From JANWKA01 sp035533815 (GTDB lineage: Bacteria > Bacteroidota > Bacteroidia > Chitinophagales > Chitinophagaceae), in contig DATLTB010000123.1 of the NCBI GenBank assembly GCA_035533815.1, positions 1 to 22,371 on the forward strand: a stretch of 22,371 nt of DNA, given 5' to 3'. The notes below the pieces were generated by a model. The model did no database searches. It worked only from the letters and a program-made list of their open reading frames with translations, and was not told the origin of the DNA. The position numbers were made by a program, and so were the translations under genes. Each line of letters opens with the position of its first letter. Within the stretch, counting starts at the first letter, position 1. Below are positions 9,133 through 17,648 of the stretch, piece by piece.

Positions 9133-10104
9133 ATGTTCAGTTTTCAGCAACTACAGGACAAGTTTGCGGACAGTTTCGGCCAGGTACATTTTCCTTCCCT
9201 GCCAGTTTCCCTTTACGAACCGGCCAGATATATGCTTTCTATTAAGGGAAAAAGGATCAGGCCTGTGCTTTGCTTGATGGGCAATGATCTTTTTGACAAT
9301 ATCGGTGAGGATTCCTTTCGGGTTGCAGCAGCAATAGAACTCTTTCATAATTTCACCCTTATCCATGATGATATTCTGGATAAGGCACCCCTGCGCAGAG
9401 GGGTTCCCACAGTACATACCAGATTCAATCTACCGTCCGCTTTGCTTGCAGGTGATTCCATGTTGATACATGCATATGAACTGATCAACCGGATTGATAA
9501 GATTTATTTATCCCGGATCCTGTCCATTTTCAATAAAACAGCCATCAAGGTTTGTGAAGGACAACAACTGGACATGGATTTTGAACAAATGGAAGCCGAT
9601 AATATCCCCATGTCCGGATATCTGGAAATGATAGAATTGAAAACCTCTGTACTTCTGGCTGCAAGCCTTAAGATGGGAGCCATCATGGGGGGGGCAAGTG
9701 AACGTAATGCCAATCACTTGTATGAATTCGGCAAATATATCGGTATGGCTTTCCAGGTCCAGGATGATCTGCTGGATGCATTCGGCGACCCCCGGAAGTT
9801 TGGCAAACAGCATGGGGGGGATATTCTTACAGGGAAAAAAACCTTTTTATTACTTAAAGCCTTGGAATTGTGTAATCCCGGTCAAAAACATGCCTTACTC
9901 AGCCTGATGAAGACCGATTTACCTGACAGGTTGGAAAAAGTCATGCAAATTTATGCATCCTGTGAAATAGATAAGTGGGCTTCCAGGGAAAAGGAGCGTT
10001 TCGCCGATATTGCCTTAGCAAATCTGGATCAAGTTGCTGTATTGAGTGCACGTAAGCATTACCTCCTGGAACTTGCCTCCATATTGCTTGACCGGCAGGC
10101 ATGA
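9133..10104 (+). CDS. Polyprenyl (probably geranylgeranyl or longer) diphosphate synthase
   Basis: 323 aa. Type trans-prenyltransferase with the first aspartate-rich motif DDILD (79-83) in LIHDDILDKAPLRRG, the second QDDLLDAFGD (210-219), and GKRIRP (39-44) for diphosphate binding. The first motif is DDxxD without the two-residue insertion of bacterial farnesyl diphosphate synthases. The residue five positions before it is Phe74, as in type I geranylgeranyl diphosphate synthases, where a bulky residue there limits chain length. This suggests a C20 product, but quinone side-chain synthases of similar length cannot be excluded. The substrates are isopentenyl diphosphate and an allylic diphosphate. 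It is the last gene of the tight bioD-ftcD-lpxK-rnr run. Confidence 0.88.
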   Translation: MFSFQQLQDKFADSFGQVHFPSLPVSLYEPARYMLSIKGKRIRPVLCLMGNDLFDNIGEDSFRVAAAIELFHNFTLIHDDILDKAPLRRGVPTVHTRFNLPSALLAGDSMLIHAYELINRIDKIYLSRILSIFNKTAIKVCEGQQLDMDFEQMEADNIPMSGYLEMIELKTSVLLAASLKMGAIMGGASERNANHLYEFGKYIGMAFQVQDDLLDAFGDPRKFGKQHGGDILTGKKTFLLLKALELCNPGQKHALLSLMKTDLPDRLEKVMQIYASCEIDKWASREKERFADIALANLDQVAVLSARKHYLLELASILLDRQA

Positions 10105-10154
10105 AAAATCGAATCGATAATATAAATTTTTATTGACTTATTTTTCGCTTCCTT

Positions 10155-11882
10155 ATGTCCAGGCAGCTATTTCGGAAAAAAAACATTTCCCTCATCCTGA
10201 AGGATGCTGAAATGGGAATATCAGATGACACACATCATGGTGGATCCCTAAAAAAAGTTTTGGGTGTCCGGGACCTGACTGCAATGGGCATTGCTGCCAT
10301 TGTGGGGGCAGGCATATTTTCCACCATCGGTCAGGCTGCCTACAATGGGGGTCCTGGAGTGATTCTGCTGTTTGTCATCACAGCCATATGTTGCGGATTT
10401 TCGGCGATGTGCTATGCTGCCTTTGCTTCCCGTATACCTGTGTCCGGTAGTGCTTATACCTATGCTTACGCGAGTTTCGGAGAACTGGTGGCCTGGATCA
10501 TAGGATGGGATCTTTTGATGGAATATGCCATTGGAAATATTGCGGTGGCCATATCATGGAGTGGATATTTCACCGATCTGCTGGACAGATTCAATCTTCA
10601 TATCCCATATTATTTCACAACTGATTACATAACTGCATTCCGGGGATTTCAAGGTGCACAGCATGCCATGGCTTCCGGCAGTCCTTTATCGAGTCTTCCG
10701 GATAAACTGAAAGCAGCTTTTGCTGCCTGGACCGGGGCTCCTCAACTGGCAGGAATCCGGATCATTGCCAATTTGCCGGCCCTGGCTATCGTATTTTTTA
10801 TCACTTACCTGGTATATATAGGTATCCGGGAGACTAAAAAAGCCACTAATTTGATGGTAGCGCTGAAAGTCGCCATTGTATTATTTGTAATCATAGTTGG
10901 TTTTTTCTATGTGAACCCAGTTCACTGGCATCCATTCCTACCCAATGGTATGGGGGGGGTAATGAAAGGGGTGTCAGGTGTCTTTTTTGCCTATATCGGG
11001 TTTGATGCCATATCCACTACAGCTGAGGAATGCAAAAATCCACAACGAGACCTACCCAGGGGCATGATCTATTCCCTACTCATTTGTACGGTTCTATATA
11101 TATTGGTAGCAATAGTACTGACCGGCATGGTTTCCTATAATCAGTTACTTGTGACCGACCCCCTTTCTTATGTATTCAGGGAGGTTAAGCTTTACAAGAT
11201 CAGTTATATTGTATCAATCAGTGCCGTCATTGCCACCGCCAGTGTGCTGTTGGTATTTCAGATGGGGCAACCCAGGATCTGGATGAGTATGAGCAGGGAT
11301 GGCTTACTGCCCAAAATATTTTCCAGGTTACATCCGAAATTCGGTACCCCATCCTTTTCAGTGATCCTGACTGGTTTACTTGTAGCGATCCCATCCTTAT
11401 TCCTGAACTTCACTGTAGTGACTGATTTGACCAGTATTGGTACCCTGTTTGCTTTTGTTTTAGTTTGTGGAGGTATACTGTTGATTCCAGATGATCCCAC
11501 CATATCAAATAGAAGTAAACGATTTCACATTCCCTATATCAACTCCAGGTATATCGTTCCATTATTATTTATAATCGGGTTAGGTCTATTCAGAATCCAG
11601 TTGGCGGGCCTTTTCAGATACAATGGAATCTGGGTTGTTTTCCGGGAAAATCTCCCTTACTACCTTTTTTTAATATTGTCTCTGACACTTTCAATTCTAT
11701 CCTATATCAAAAAACTGTCATTAATCCCGGTACTTGGACTGGGAAGTTGTTTTTTTCTGATGACTGAGTTAGGTTATTTAAATTGGTTAAGGTTCCTGAT
11801 CTGGCTTGTGGTCGGTTTGGTAATCTATTTCACCTATAGTTTCAAGCACAGTAAGCTTAATCTTACCCAGCGGCAAGGATAA
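10155..11882 (+). CDS. APC-superfamily amino acid permease (cationic amino acid transporter-like)
   Basis: 575 aa inner-membrane protein with about 12-14 hydrophobic segments. The first is preceded by a charged cytoplasmic tail (SRQLFRKKNISLILKDAE) and contains the unwound helix motif GIAAIVGAGIFSTIG (45-59), typical of APC transporters. ASRIPVSGSAYTYAYASFGELVAW and GVFFAYIGFDAISTTAEECKNPQRDLP (in two blocks) are further APC hallmarks, the latter as in the CAT/YfnA-type subfamily. It probably moves amino acids with protons or by exchange; the substrate cannot be read from sequence. It starts 50 bp after the prenyl synthase and may be read through from that operon. It is convergent with the following lipoprotein gene, 43 bp between stops, with no clear terminator. 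Confidence 0.9.
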   Translation: MSRQLFRKKNISLILKDAEMGISDDTHHGGSLKKVLGVRDLTAMGIAAIVGAGIFSTIGQAAYNGGPGVILLFVITAICCGFSAMCYAAFASRIPVSGSAYTYAYASFGELVAWIIGWDLLMEYAIGNIAVAISWSGYFTDLLDRFNLHIPYYFTTDYITAFRGFQGAQHAMASGSPLSSLPDKLKAAFAAWTGAPQLAGIRIIANLPALAIVFFITYLVYIGIRETKKATNLMVALKVAIVLFVIIVGFFYVNPVHWHPFLPNGMGGVMKGVSGVFFAYIGFDAISTTAEECKNPQRDLPRGMIYSLLICTVLYILVAIVLTGMVSYNQLLVTDPLSYVFREVKLYKISYIVSISAVIATASVLLVFQMGQPRIWMSMSRDGLLPKIFSRLHPKFGTPSFSVILTGLLVAIPSLFLNFTVVTDLTSIGTLFAFVLVCGGILLIPDDPTISNRSKRFHIPYINSRYIVPLLFIIGLGLFRIQLAGLFRYNGIWVVFRENLPYYLFLILSLTLSILSYIKKLSLIPVLGLGSCFFLMTELGYLNWLRFLIWLVVGLVIYFTYSFKHSKLNLTQRQG

Positions 11883-11925
11883 AAAAGTTATGATAGTTGT
11901 GCAAGCAAACCTCCTCTAATTGAAA

Positions 11926-13206
11926 TTAATGTCCATTATTCTTTTGATTGCGGTTACTTTTTGATGTCTGCTGCGTTCTAACCTGCTGTTTTGGCATTGG
12001 GCTTACTCTTCTTACCGGAGCGCGGGCCCGGGTATTTTGAATATTCCTTTGATAATTCCCCTTGTTCACCATACTGGACCGTACAGGAGGATGTACATTA
12101 CTGGGATGAACCTGCGCACGGGAATTATTCCGAACCATATTATGTGGCTGAACAGGAGGCTGATAATGCTGCTGCTGAACTGGATGTTGCTGGAAAGTCC
12201 TCACAGGAGCCTGTTGTTTTGGAACGGGGGTTTGACGGAAAGACCTTACAGGAGCCTGCCGAGGCTGACTGTTCTGTCTGATAGGGGGTGTGACCTGCAT
12301 GTTTGGTTTCACACGCTGATTGGGATTTACAGGCATCCTGTTGTTTCCCGCAGAATTGGGTTGAACAGCAGGATGGAAACTCCGTAGGGGCACTGGATGT
12401 GCGGGTGCAGGTCGATTTGATCCGTTCCCCGGGGCATTATTGACCGTGGGACGGAAAATCCGTAATTGATTACCACTGAGGGTTTCCCTGGGCGACCTGC
12501 TTTCCGTGACAGACACCCTGCGTACTGGTATTCCCGTCGATCTTTGCACCCCTGCAGCCGAAGGACCGGCGATATAAGTTGCGTGACGACTATTATCCAC
12601 ATAAGTATTTTGAATGATCGTGGTGTTATTGATAATAGTGGTGTTTTGGTTTCTATTCAAATAATAATTATTCACATCCGGTCTGTTCATAAACCGGCGG
12701 GGAACAAATACCCAACGATTAGCCGGTTCTTGATATCGCTGCCCGAAAGACAGCCTGACATCCATGCCTATACTTGGACTCAGGGGACACCATCCATAAT
12801 ATCCTCCGGATTGTCTCCAGGATACCCAGGCTGGTCCCCATACTGTACCTGGTACCCACATCCAACCGTAACTATTATCATAGAACCACCTACCATAATG
12901 GAAAGGAGCCCATCCCCAGCTGTAATTGGAAACCCAGGTCCATCCATATTCAGTCATCACCCAATGTCCATTCGAATAAGGTTGGAATCCCGTTCCTTCA
13001 TTTGGTACCCAGACATAACCATACTGTGGATAATCCACCCATTGTCCGTAAGGACTGAGATCATCATAAAACATCTGGACGGATACAACCCCTTGCTGAT
13101 CAGGTGAAGTAATAGGATAATCCACCGGAGTTTGCCTGATAGGAGCACAACCTATAAATTTTGTAGCGGTCGCCATCAAGACCATTATGCAGATTAAACT
13201 TTTCAT
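11926..13206 (-). CDS. W/G/Y-rich putative lipoprotein, DUF6600-type, with Gln/Pro/Arg-rich tail
   Basis: About 426 aa from the ATG at 13206. The longer frame opens further upstream but this ATG starts exactly at a lipoprotein signal (MKSLICIMVL...KFIGC, lipid-modified Cys likely C20). Residues about 45-140 contain repeated WV-P/YGW-type units (YGYVWVPN, YGWTWVS, WGWAPFHYGRW, YGWMWVPG, WGPAWVSWR), as in the DUF6600 family of surface proteins. Residues about 185-200 are Asn/Thr-rich. From about 255 on the chain is low complexity, rich in Q, P, N, R and H, with near-repeats QAPVRSFRQ and QAPVRTFQQ (317-340) and a basic end. It is probably anchored in an envelope membrane; function unknown. The first gene of the divergent pair starts 232 bp away. 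Confidence 0.75.
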   Translation of the reverse strand: MKSLICIMVLMATATKFIGCAPIRQTPVDYPITSPDQQGVVSVQMFYDDLSPYGQWVDYPQYGYVWVPNEGTGFQPYSNGHWVMTEYGWTWVSNYSWGWAPFHYGRWFYDNSYGWMWVPGTVWGPAWVSWRQSGGYYGWCPLSPSIGMDVRLSFGQRYQEPANRWVFVPRRFMNRPDVNNYYLNRNQNTTIINNTTIIQNTYVDNSRHATYIAGPSAAGVQRSTGIPVRRVSVTESRSPRETLSGNQLRIFRPTVNNAPGNGSNRPAPAHPVPLRSFHPAVQPNSAGNNRMPVNPNQRVKPNMQVTPPIRQNSQPRQAPVRSFRQTPVPKQQAPVRTFQQHPVQQQHYQPPVQPHNMVRNNSRAQVHPSNVHPPVRSSMVNKGNYQRNIQNTRARAPVRRVSPMPKQQVRTQQTSKSNRNQKNNGH

Positions 13207-13438
13207 ATCCAAAGAGTTTTTCGATTTGATCAACAACTTTAATATTTCATTTTTTATATATAGCATATAGCAAATTGCTTGCCCATATTTATTTGACAGT
13301 AAGATAAGCGCAAAGTGAAACCCCAAGATAGCTTTTTAAAAAATATTAACAGATAATTGAATGTATAAATAATTTTTGTTAAAAAAAAACCTACGGTTTA
13401 AAGCCGTTACCTTTATACTCATATTATACTTTAATACC

Positions 13439-14470
13439 ATGAAATTCTCCTTAGGTGATAAAGTGCTTCTATTGCATTCTGGTGAAAAGGCTGAAGTGGT
13501 TGAACTAATCAGTGAGGAAATGGTGATGGTGGATGTGGGCGGATTGTCCTTTCCGGTCTTCACAGATCAGATCGATTTCCCTTATTATCAATCATTTATG
13601 CCAAATCAAAGCAAATTAACCGGGAAACCGGTTCCCGGAGAAAACATACCCCAGGAAAAGCATTCCCCCAGGAGTGACAAAGATCAGGGCGTATGGCTTT
13701 CCCTGCTTCCGGTTTACAGGCAGGAAAATGGGGAGGATATAGTGCATATTCTGAAACTACACCTGGTGAATGAAAGCCCATGTGATTATATATTTCATTA
13801 TCAGGTATGGGTCAAAAAGGAATTGTTTCTTGAGCTGAAAAGCCCATTGCTTTCCCATACCCATTTTTATTTGCATGATCTGCAATTCGAACAACTCAAT
13901 GATAATCCGCGATTTGAATTTGATTTCAGTTTGCTAAACCCGGATCCCCGACATGTAGGTTCTATCCATAAGGTTATACGGCCCCGGGCAGAAAAAATAT
14001 TCCGAAAACTTGGGGAACTTAAAAATAACAATCAGGCGACCTTCAGCTTTTCGGTTTTAAGCAAGTTCCCGGAAGTGGAAATTTTGGAACCCGTCAAGCA
14101 CTTGGATAAATTACTGCGGCATAGCAGCCAGATTATTTCCCCTATGAGAATTACCCAATCCAGCTTACCCCAATATGAAATTGATCTGCATATCGAAAAA
14201 CTCCTTGAAAATTGGCAGGGAATGAGCAATTTTGAAATCCTGACTTTACAACTTCAGGAATTTTCCCGCTATCTGGATTTGGCAATTGGTCACCGGCAAT
14301 CTTCACTGATCGTTATTCATGGGGTGGGCAAGGGCAGGTTAAGGGACGAAATCCATGAAATCTTAAAAAATATCCCTGAGGTTCGTAATTTTATCAATGA
14401 ATATGACGTGAGATATGGCAGTGGCGCCACAAAGATTAACTTTAATTATGGGAAACTTCCCAAGGGGTGA
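13439..14470 (+). CDS. DUF2027-type protein with C-terminal Smr domain
   Basis: 343 aa from the ATG at 13439 (MKFSLGDKVLLLHSGEKAEV). An upstream in-frame non-ATG extension lies in AT-rich leader and is rejected. Residues 1-50 form a small beta-rich, KOW-like opening (GDKVLLLHSG...GGLSFPVFTDQID). The middle (about 85-215) is the DUF2027 beta domain, which is common in Bacteroidota. The C-terminus is an Smr domain with the EIDLHIEKL block (247-255), VIHGVGKGRLR (292-302) and GATKI (329-333). Smr domains are associated with nucleic-acid nicking or ribosome-linked RNA cleavage (MutS2, SmrB), but the role of this two-domain protein is not known. rnpB begins 23 bp after its stop on the same strand. 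Confidence 0.85.
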   Translation: MKFSLGDKVLLLHSGEKAEVVELISEEMVMVDVGGLSFPVFTDQIDFPYYQSFMPNQSKLTGKPVPGENIPQEKHSPRSDKDQGVWLSLLPVYRQENGEDIVHILKLHLVNESPCDYIFHYQVWVKKELFLELKSPLLSHTHFYLHDLQFEQLNDNPRFEFDFSLLNPDPRHVGSIHKVIRPRAEKIFRKLGELKNNNQATFSFSVLSKFPEVEILEPVKHLDKLLRHSSQIISPMRITQSSLPQYEIDLHIEKLLENWQGMSNFEILTLQLQEFSRYLDLAIGHRQSSLIVIHGVGKGRLRDEIHEILKNIPEVRNFINEYDVRYGSGATKINFNYGKLPKG

Positions 14471-14493
14471 CAGTTTTTTACCAGAAGAATCCA

Positions 14494-14870
14494 GAAAACT
14501 ACAAACCGAGCTATCGCCCCAAATCGGGGAGGAAAGTCCGGACAGCATAGAGCAGCGCACCACCTAACGGATGGGATCCGGCTTTCGCCGGATACAGACA
14601 GTGCCACAGAAAATAGTAGCCTTCCTGTAAAGGAAGGTGATAGTGAAAACGTGAGGTAAGAGCTCACGGGAAATACCGGTAACGGTATTTCCGGGCAAAC
14701 CTTGCGCGCTGAAATGCCACATAGGTAAGCGCTTGAGGGCGGCTCGCCCGATGCTTACGGGTAGGCAGAACCAGGTTACAGGTGACTGTAATCGCAGATA
14801 AATGATAGCTGGTTTCACCTGCCAAACAGGGGAAATGATACAGAATCCGGCTTACAGGTTTGTAGTTTTT
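14494..14870 (+). ncRNA. rnpB: RNase P RNA, bacterial type A
   Basis: About 377 nt catalytic RNA that matures tRNA 5' ends. Conserved elements are in order: GAGGAAAGTCCGGAC (14529-14543), GTGAGGTAAGAGCTCAC (14651-14667, the universally recognisable GGTAAGAGC hairpin), and ACAGAATCCGGCTTAC (14840-14855). The ends were set by helix P1: GAAAACTACAAACC (14494-14507) pairs with GGTTTGTAGTTTTT (14857-14870), 13 Watson-Crick pairs plus a terminal G-T pair. The gene sits between the Smr gene (same strand) and a convergent DinB-like gene whose stop codon begins 9 bp past P1. Confidence 0.95.
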
Positions 14871-14879
14871 GCTTTTTTT
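14857..14879 (+). terminator. rnpB: Terminator of rnpB formed by helix P1 and a T-run
   Basis: The 3' strand of helix P1 ends at 14870 and is followed by GC and seven T residues (14873-14879). The last T belongs to the stop codon of the convergent DinB-like gene, so there is no separate terminator hairpin. Confidence 0.5.
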
Positions 14880-15403
14880 CAGGATTCCCCTTCTTTGAGA
14901 TATTTTTCCCTGATAATCCGCATATGATGACTGGCATGACCAGCAATAGCAAACCCAATTGCTTGTACAGTGATGGGATTTCCATTGGCTGTGCCTGAAC
15001 GCAGTAAGACTGAATCATCCATGCTGCGGAAAAGACTCAGGCTGGCTAATCTGACTGTACGGAATTCAGCCACCAGATCAGGAAGATAACGGGAATCCAG
15101 ATCCACCTGCTTCATATAATCATCCTGATTAAATCCTTCCAGCGGAGTCTGGTCATTACGGGAAATGCGCAAAGCGCGGTAAGCGAAAATCCTTTCTGTA
15201 TCCGAAATATGAAGCAGGATACCTGGAATGGTCCATTTTCCCGGAGCATAGGTATAGTCTTGCCCATATGATGTCAGGCCGGAGAAAAAATCTGTGACTT
15301 CATTGAGGCTATTCTCCAGGGCATTAGTGAGGTCCTTTTCTTGGACCAGTTCTATATATTTCCGGAGATGACCCGGGTATTCTTCTGTAGAAGGTTTAGC
15401 CAT
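14879..15403 (-). CDS. DinB-family (DUF664/DinB_2) metal-binding four-helix protein
   Basis: 174 aa. A four-helix-bundle DinB/YfiT-type protein: APGKWTIPGILLHISDTERIFAYRAL (in two parts, residues 53-78) and AIAGHASHHMRIIREKY (152-168) are the family blocks. The likely metal ligands are H65, H156 and H160, all present. In other bacteria such proteins are DNA-damage-induced or act as thiol (bacillithiol/mycothiol) transferases; neither role can be assigned here. No signal peptide, so cytoplasmic. It lies 45 bp downstream of the subtilisin gene on the same strand and could share its transcript. Its stop abuts rnpB. Confidence 0.85.
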   Translation of the reverse strand: MAKPSTEEYPGHLRKYIELVQEKDLTNALENSLNEVTDFFSGLTSYGQDYTYAPGKWTIPGILLHISDTERIFAYRALRISRNDQTPLEGFNQDDYMKQVDLDSRYLPDLVAEFRTVRLASLSLFRSMDDSVLLRSGTANGNPITVQAIGFAIAGHASHHMRIIREKYLKEGES

Positions 15404-15448
15404 AAAAAGAAATATTTGGAATATGAAAGGAATTAGGAAGTGCGGAAA

Positions 15449-17128
15449 TCAGAAACGATGCCTTCTTTTTTTCCGTTCTTTTTTCCTCTTCCCCCGTATT
15501 GTTGCGGCTAGTTTTAAGGCGTTGTATGCATTGACAATACCCCCGGTGCGGCAAAGGGTACTAAATTTCACTTTTTGATCCGTTCCCGGCTTATCTACTA
15601 GGCTGTCTCCCACATATAATACGGATTGATCCAGGATCTGATGTAACTGGACAGCACTTAATCTGGGGTAATACTCGAGTAACAAGGCGGCAATGCCACT
15701 GACCATTGGGGCAGCCATACTGGTACCGCTGAGTGATTCATAGGAATTATGGGGAACAGTGGAATATATATCTTCACCCGGAGCAAACAAGTCTACATCC
15801 TTTTTGCCATAATTAGAAAATGAGGCTACGAATTCCCCGCTATCCTGGCCACTTGAACTAGCGCCAACTTCGATGAAATTAGGAGCCATACCAGTAGAAT
15901 CCAGGTATTCCGGGCTTGGATAATCACCTATCGAATCATTGTCAGCACTTGAATTTCCGGCAGCATGAACAAGCAATACATCATGCGCTGCAGCATATTT
16001 CACCGCATCATCCACCCAAGCCTTCTGGGGCGAATAGGGTTTCCCGAAACTCATATTGATGATCTTAGCTCCGTTATTGACAGCATACCGGATAGCCAGG
16101 GCAATATCCTTATCTCTTTCATCCCCATCGGGCACGGCTTTTATGGGCATGATGATCACATTATCGCAAATGCCATCCATGCCAATATGATTATTCCGGA
16201 TTGCCGCAATAATGCCTGCCACATGAGTCCCATGAATGGAAGCCGGATCAGAAGTGTCATAATTTATATTATTGTTTCCATAATCCCGATCATTGATATC
16301 AAAAGGATTATCGCCGACTATTTTCCTTCGGGAAGCATTTGGATCCTCATTCTGCTCATCGCGTGCGGTTTCGGCTTCAGCCAGTTCCTGCTTGCCTTCG
16401 CTGATTATCTTATTGAATGATTGTTCATGAGGTACTTCTTTATATAATTGTAGAGCAACATTTTTAGCTTGTTTAGTGGCTATGTCAGTGGTTTGCAAGG
16501 TATCTATATCCGAAAAATTGACTTTATCCTTATGGGTGGCTTTCTGAAGCACACTGTCTATTTTGGTAAGTATGGTAATTATATAAGGAAGGCGGTTGAT
16601 TTCCATGGCATTATTGGCTGAATCCTTAGCTGCTTTATCCTTGAGTACAAGCCAGTATGCATATTCCTTTTTATTAGTCATAGCCATTGAATCCGAAGCG
16701 TTCCCATAAATTTTCTTCAACCGGTAATATTCCCGTTGTGCTTCCGAACTGGCCCTGACCAGGCTTGTTCCATTCTTCCCCCCAAGAAAGTTCCACCCAT
16801 GTATATCATCCACATACCCGTTGTGATCATCATCAATTCCATTATTGGGAATTTCGCCTGGGTTGACCCAGATACGCCCCTGAAGATCCTGCTGGGAGGT
16901 ATCAATACCTGAATCTATGACTGCAACAATGACTGGATGGCTTTTCTTGCCCCTTAGAAGGTCCAGGTAAGCTCGTTCAACACTTGTCCCGTACACACTA
17001 TCCATTTTATAATCCAATAACTGCCAATCCTTGGGTAGGGGTTTAGAAATGGTCTGGGCAAAGGATTGACAAAATACCATGCTCATGATGATTATTGATC
17101 CTGTAATGTGTTTCAGTTTTATGTTCAT
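15449..17128 (-). CDS. Secreted subtilisin-like serine protease (S8) with large Asp-His insertion
   Basis: 559 aa. Signal peptide MNIKLKHITGSIIIMSMVFC...QSFAQ, cleavage near residue 24-25. The catalytic triad is complete: D72 in VAVIDSGID, H299 in HGTHVAG, S470 in SGTSMAAP, with the oxyanion Asn391 in HAAGNSS. Between D72 and H299 lie about 226 residues, far more than the 30-odd of typical subtilisins. After the Asn/Asp-rich, calcium-site-like NNGIDDDHNGYVDDIHGWNF (95-114) comes a charged, probably helical insert (about 125-290). The C-terminus ends in a very basic tail (RGKRKKERKKRRHRF, 545-559), and no type IX secretion sorting domain is seen. It is probably periplasmic or surface-exposed; substrate unknown. 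Confidence 0.9.
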   Translation of the reverse strand: MNIKLKHITGSIIIMSMVFCQSFAQTISKPLPKDWQLLDYKMDSVYGTSVERAYLDLLRGKKSHPVIVAVIDSGIDTSQQDLQGRIWVNPGEIPNNGIDDDHNGYVDDIHGWNFLGGKNGTSLVRASSEAQREYYRLKKIYGNASDSMAMTNKKEYAYWLVLKDKAAKDSANNAMEINRLPYIITILTKIDSVLQKATHKDKVNFSDIDTLQTTDIATKQAKNVALQLYKEVPHEQSFNKIISEGKQELAEAETARDEQNEDPNASRRKIVGDNPFDINDRDYGNNNINYDTSDPASIHGTHVAGIIAAIRNNHIGMDGICDNVIIMPIKAVPDGDERDKDIALAIRYAVNNGAKIINMSFGKPYSPQKAWVDDAVKYAAAHDVLLVHAAGNSSADNDSIGDYPSPEYLDSTGMAPNFIEVGASSSGQDSGEFVASFSNYGKKDVDLFAPGEDIYSTVPHNSYESLSGTSMAAPMVSGIAALLLEYYPRLSAVQLHQILDQSVLYVGDSLVDKPGTDQKVKFSTLCRTGGIVNAYNALKLAATIRGKRKKERKKRRHRF

Positions 17129-17648
17129 AGTTCTAAATTCTAATTATAGGCATTAAAAAAATCGAAATTAGGTAAAATAAGCCTGACAAAATAATAACCT
17201 AAAATCAAGGGAATGGCTAGTACTATGGACCAAATGCAGAAAAGCAAGCTTGTGCAATTTCAACCCATTTTTCATATTTAACAATGACAACATGTTGGAT
17301 TGGATTGGTGAAAATCAAAAATGCCACAAATGCCCAACATTTCCCGAGTCAAGGATTTTTGTATTCATTTTTCATTCAAATTGAAAACTAGTGAGGGAAA
17401 AAATATTTATACCCTGATAATGATCGGCGCCAAAATAAAATTCCCTTAGTAAGGTTAATGGAAAAATCCAATTTTATAAATTAACGCAAAAACAAGGGCC
17501 ACAGCGCAAATGACTATTGTCCCTACCAAAGGCAATATCCATGAACAAAGGGAGAACAAGCTGATTGCCGGAATTTATCAGGTCTTCTCTACCAATACAA
17601 ATAATAATCCAGTCCGAAGATTCATTTTCTGGCAATGTCAGGATGTAA
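17129..17648. other. Intergenic region upstream of the protease gene, no convincing gene
   Basis: 520 bp of AT-rich sequence between the desaturase stop and the protease start. It holds a perfect 10-bp palindrome CAACATGTTG (17288-17297). The best promoter-like site for the protease is only a 7/8 match to the -7 box (TTATTTTG, minus strand, near 17187-17194). A 61-codon plus-strand frame at 17510-17695 overlaps the desaturase 3' end, has no recognisable motif and is not called as a gene. Confidence 0.5.

Noticed and set aside
12180..12260. Short near-repeats of about 30 bp spaced about 48 bp, considered as a repeat array
   Set aside because: They are coding repeats for the QAPVR(S/T)F units of the lipoprotein tail, not a CRISPR or mobile-element repeat.
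12466..13107. 213-codon plus-strand frame opposite the W/G/Y-rich lipoprotein
   Set aside because: It is a shadow of the strongly biased codons of the lipoprotein; the translation has no family motif and no start context, and the lipoprotein has a clear signal and domain.
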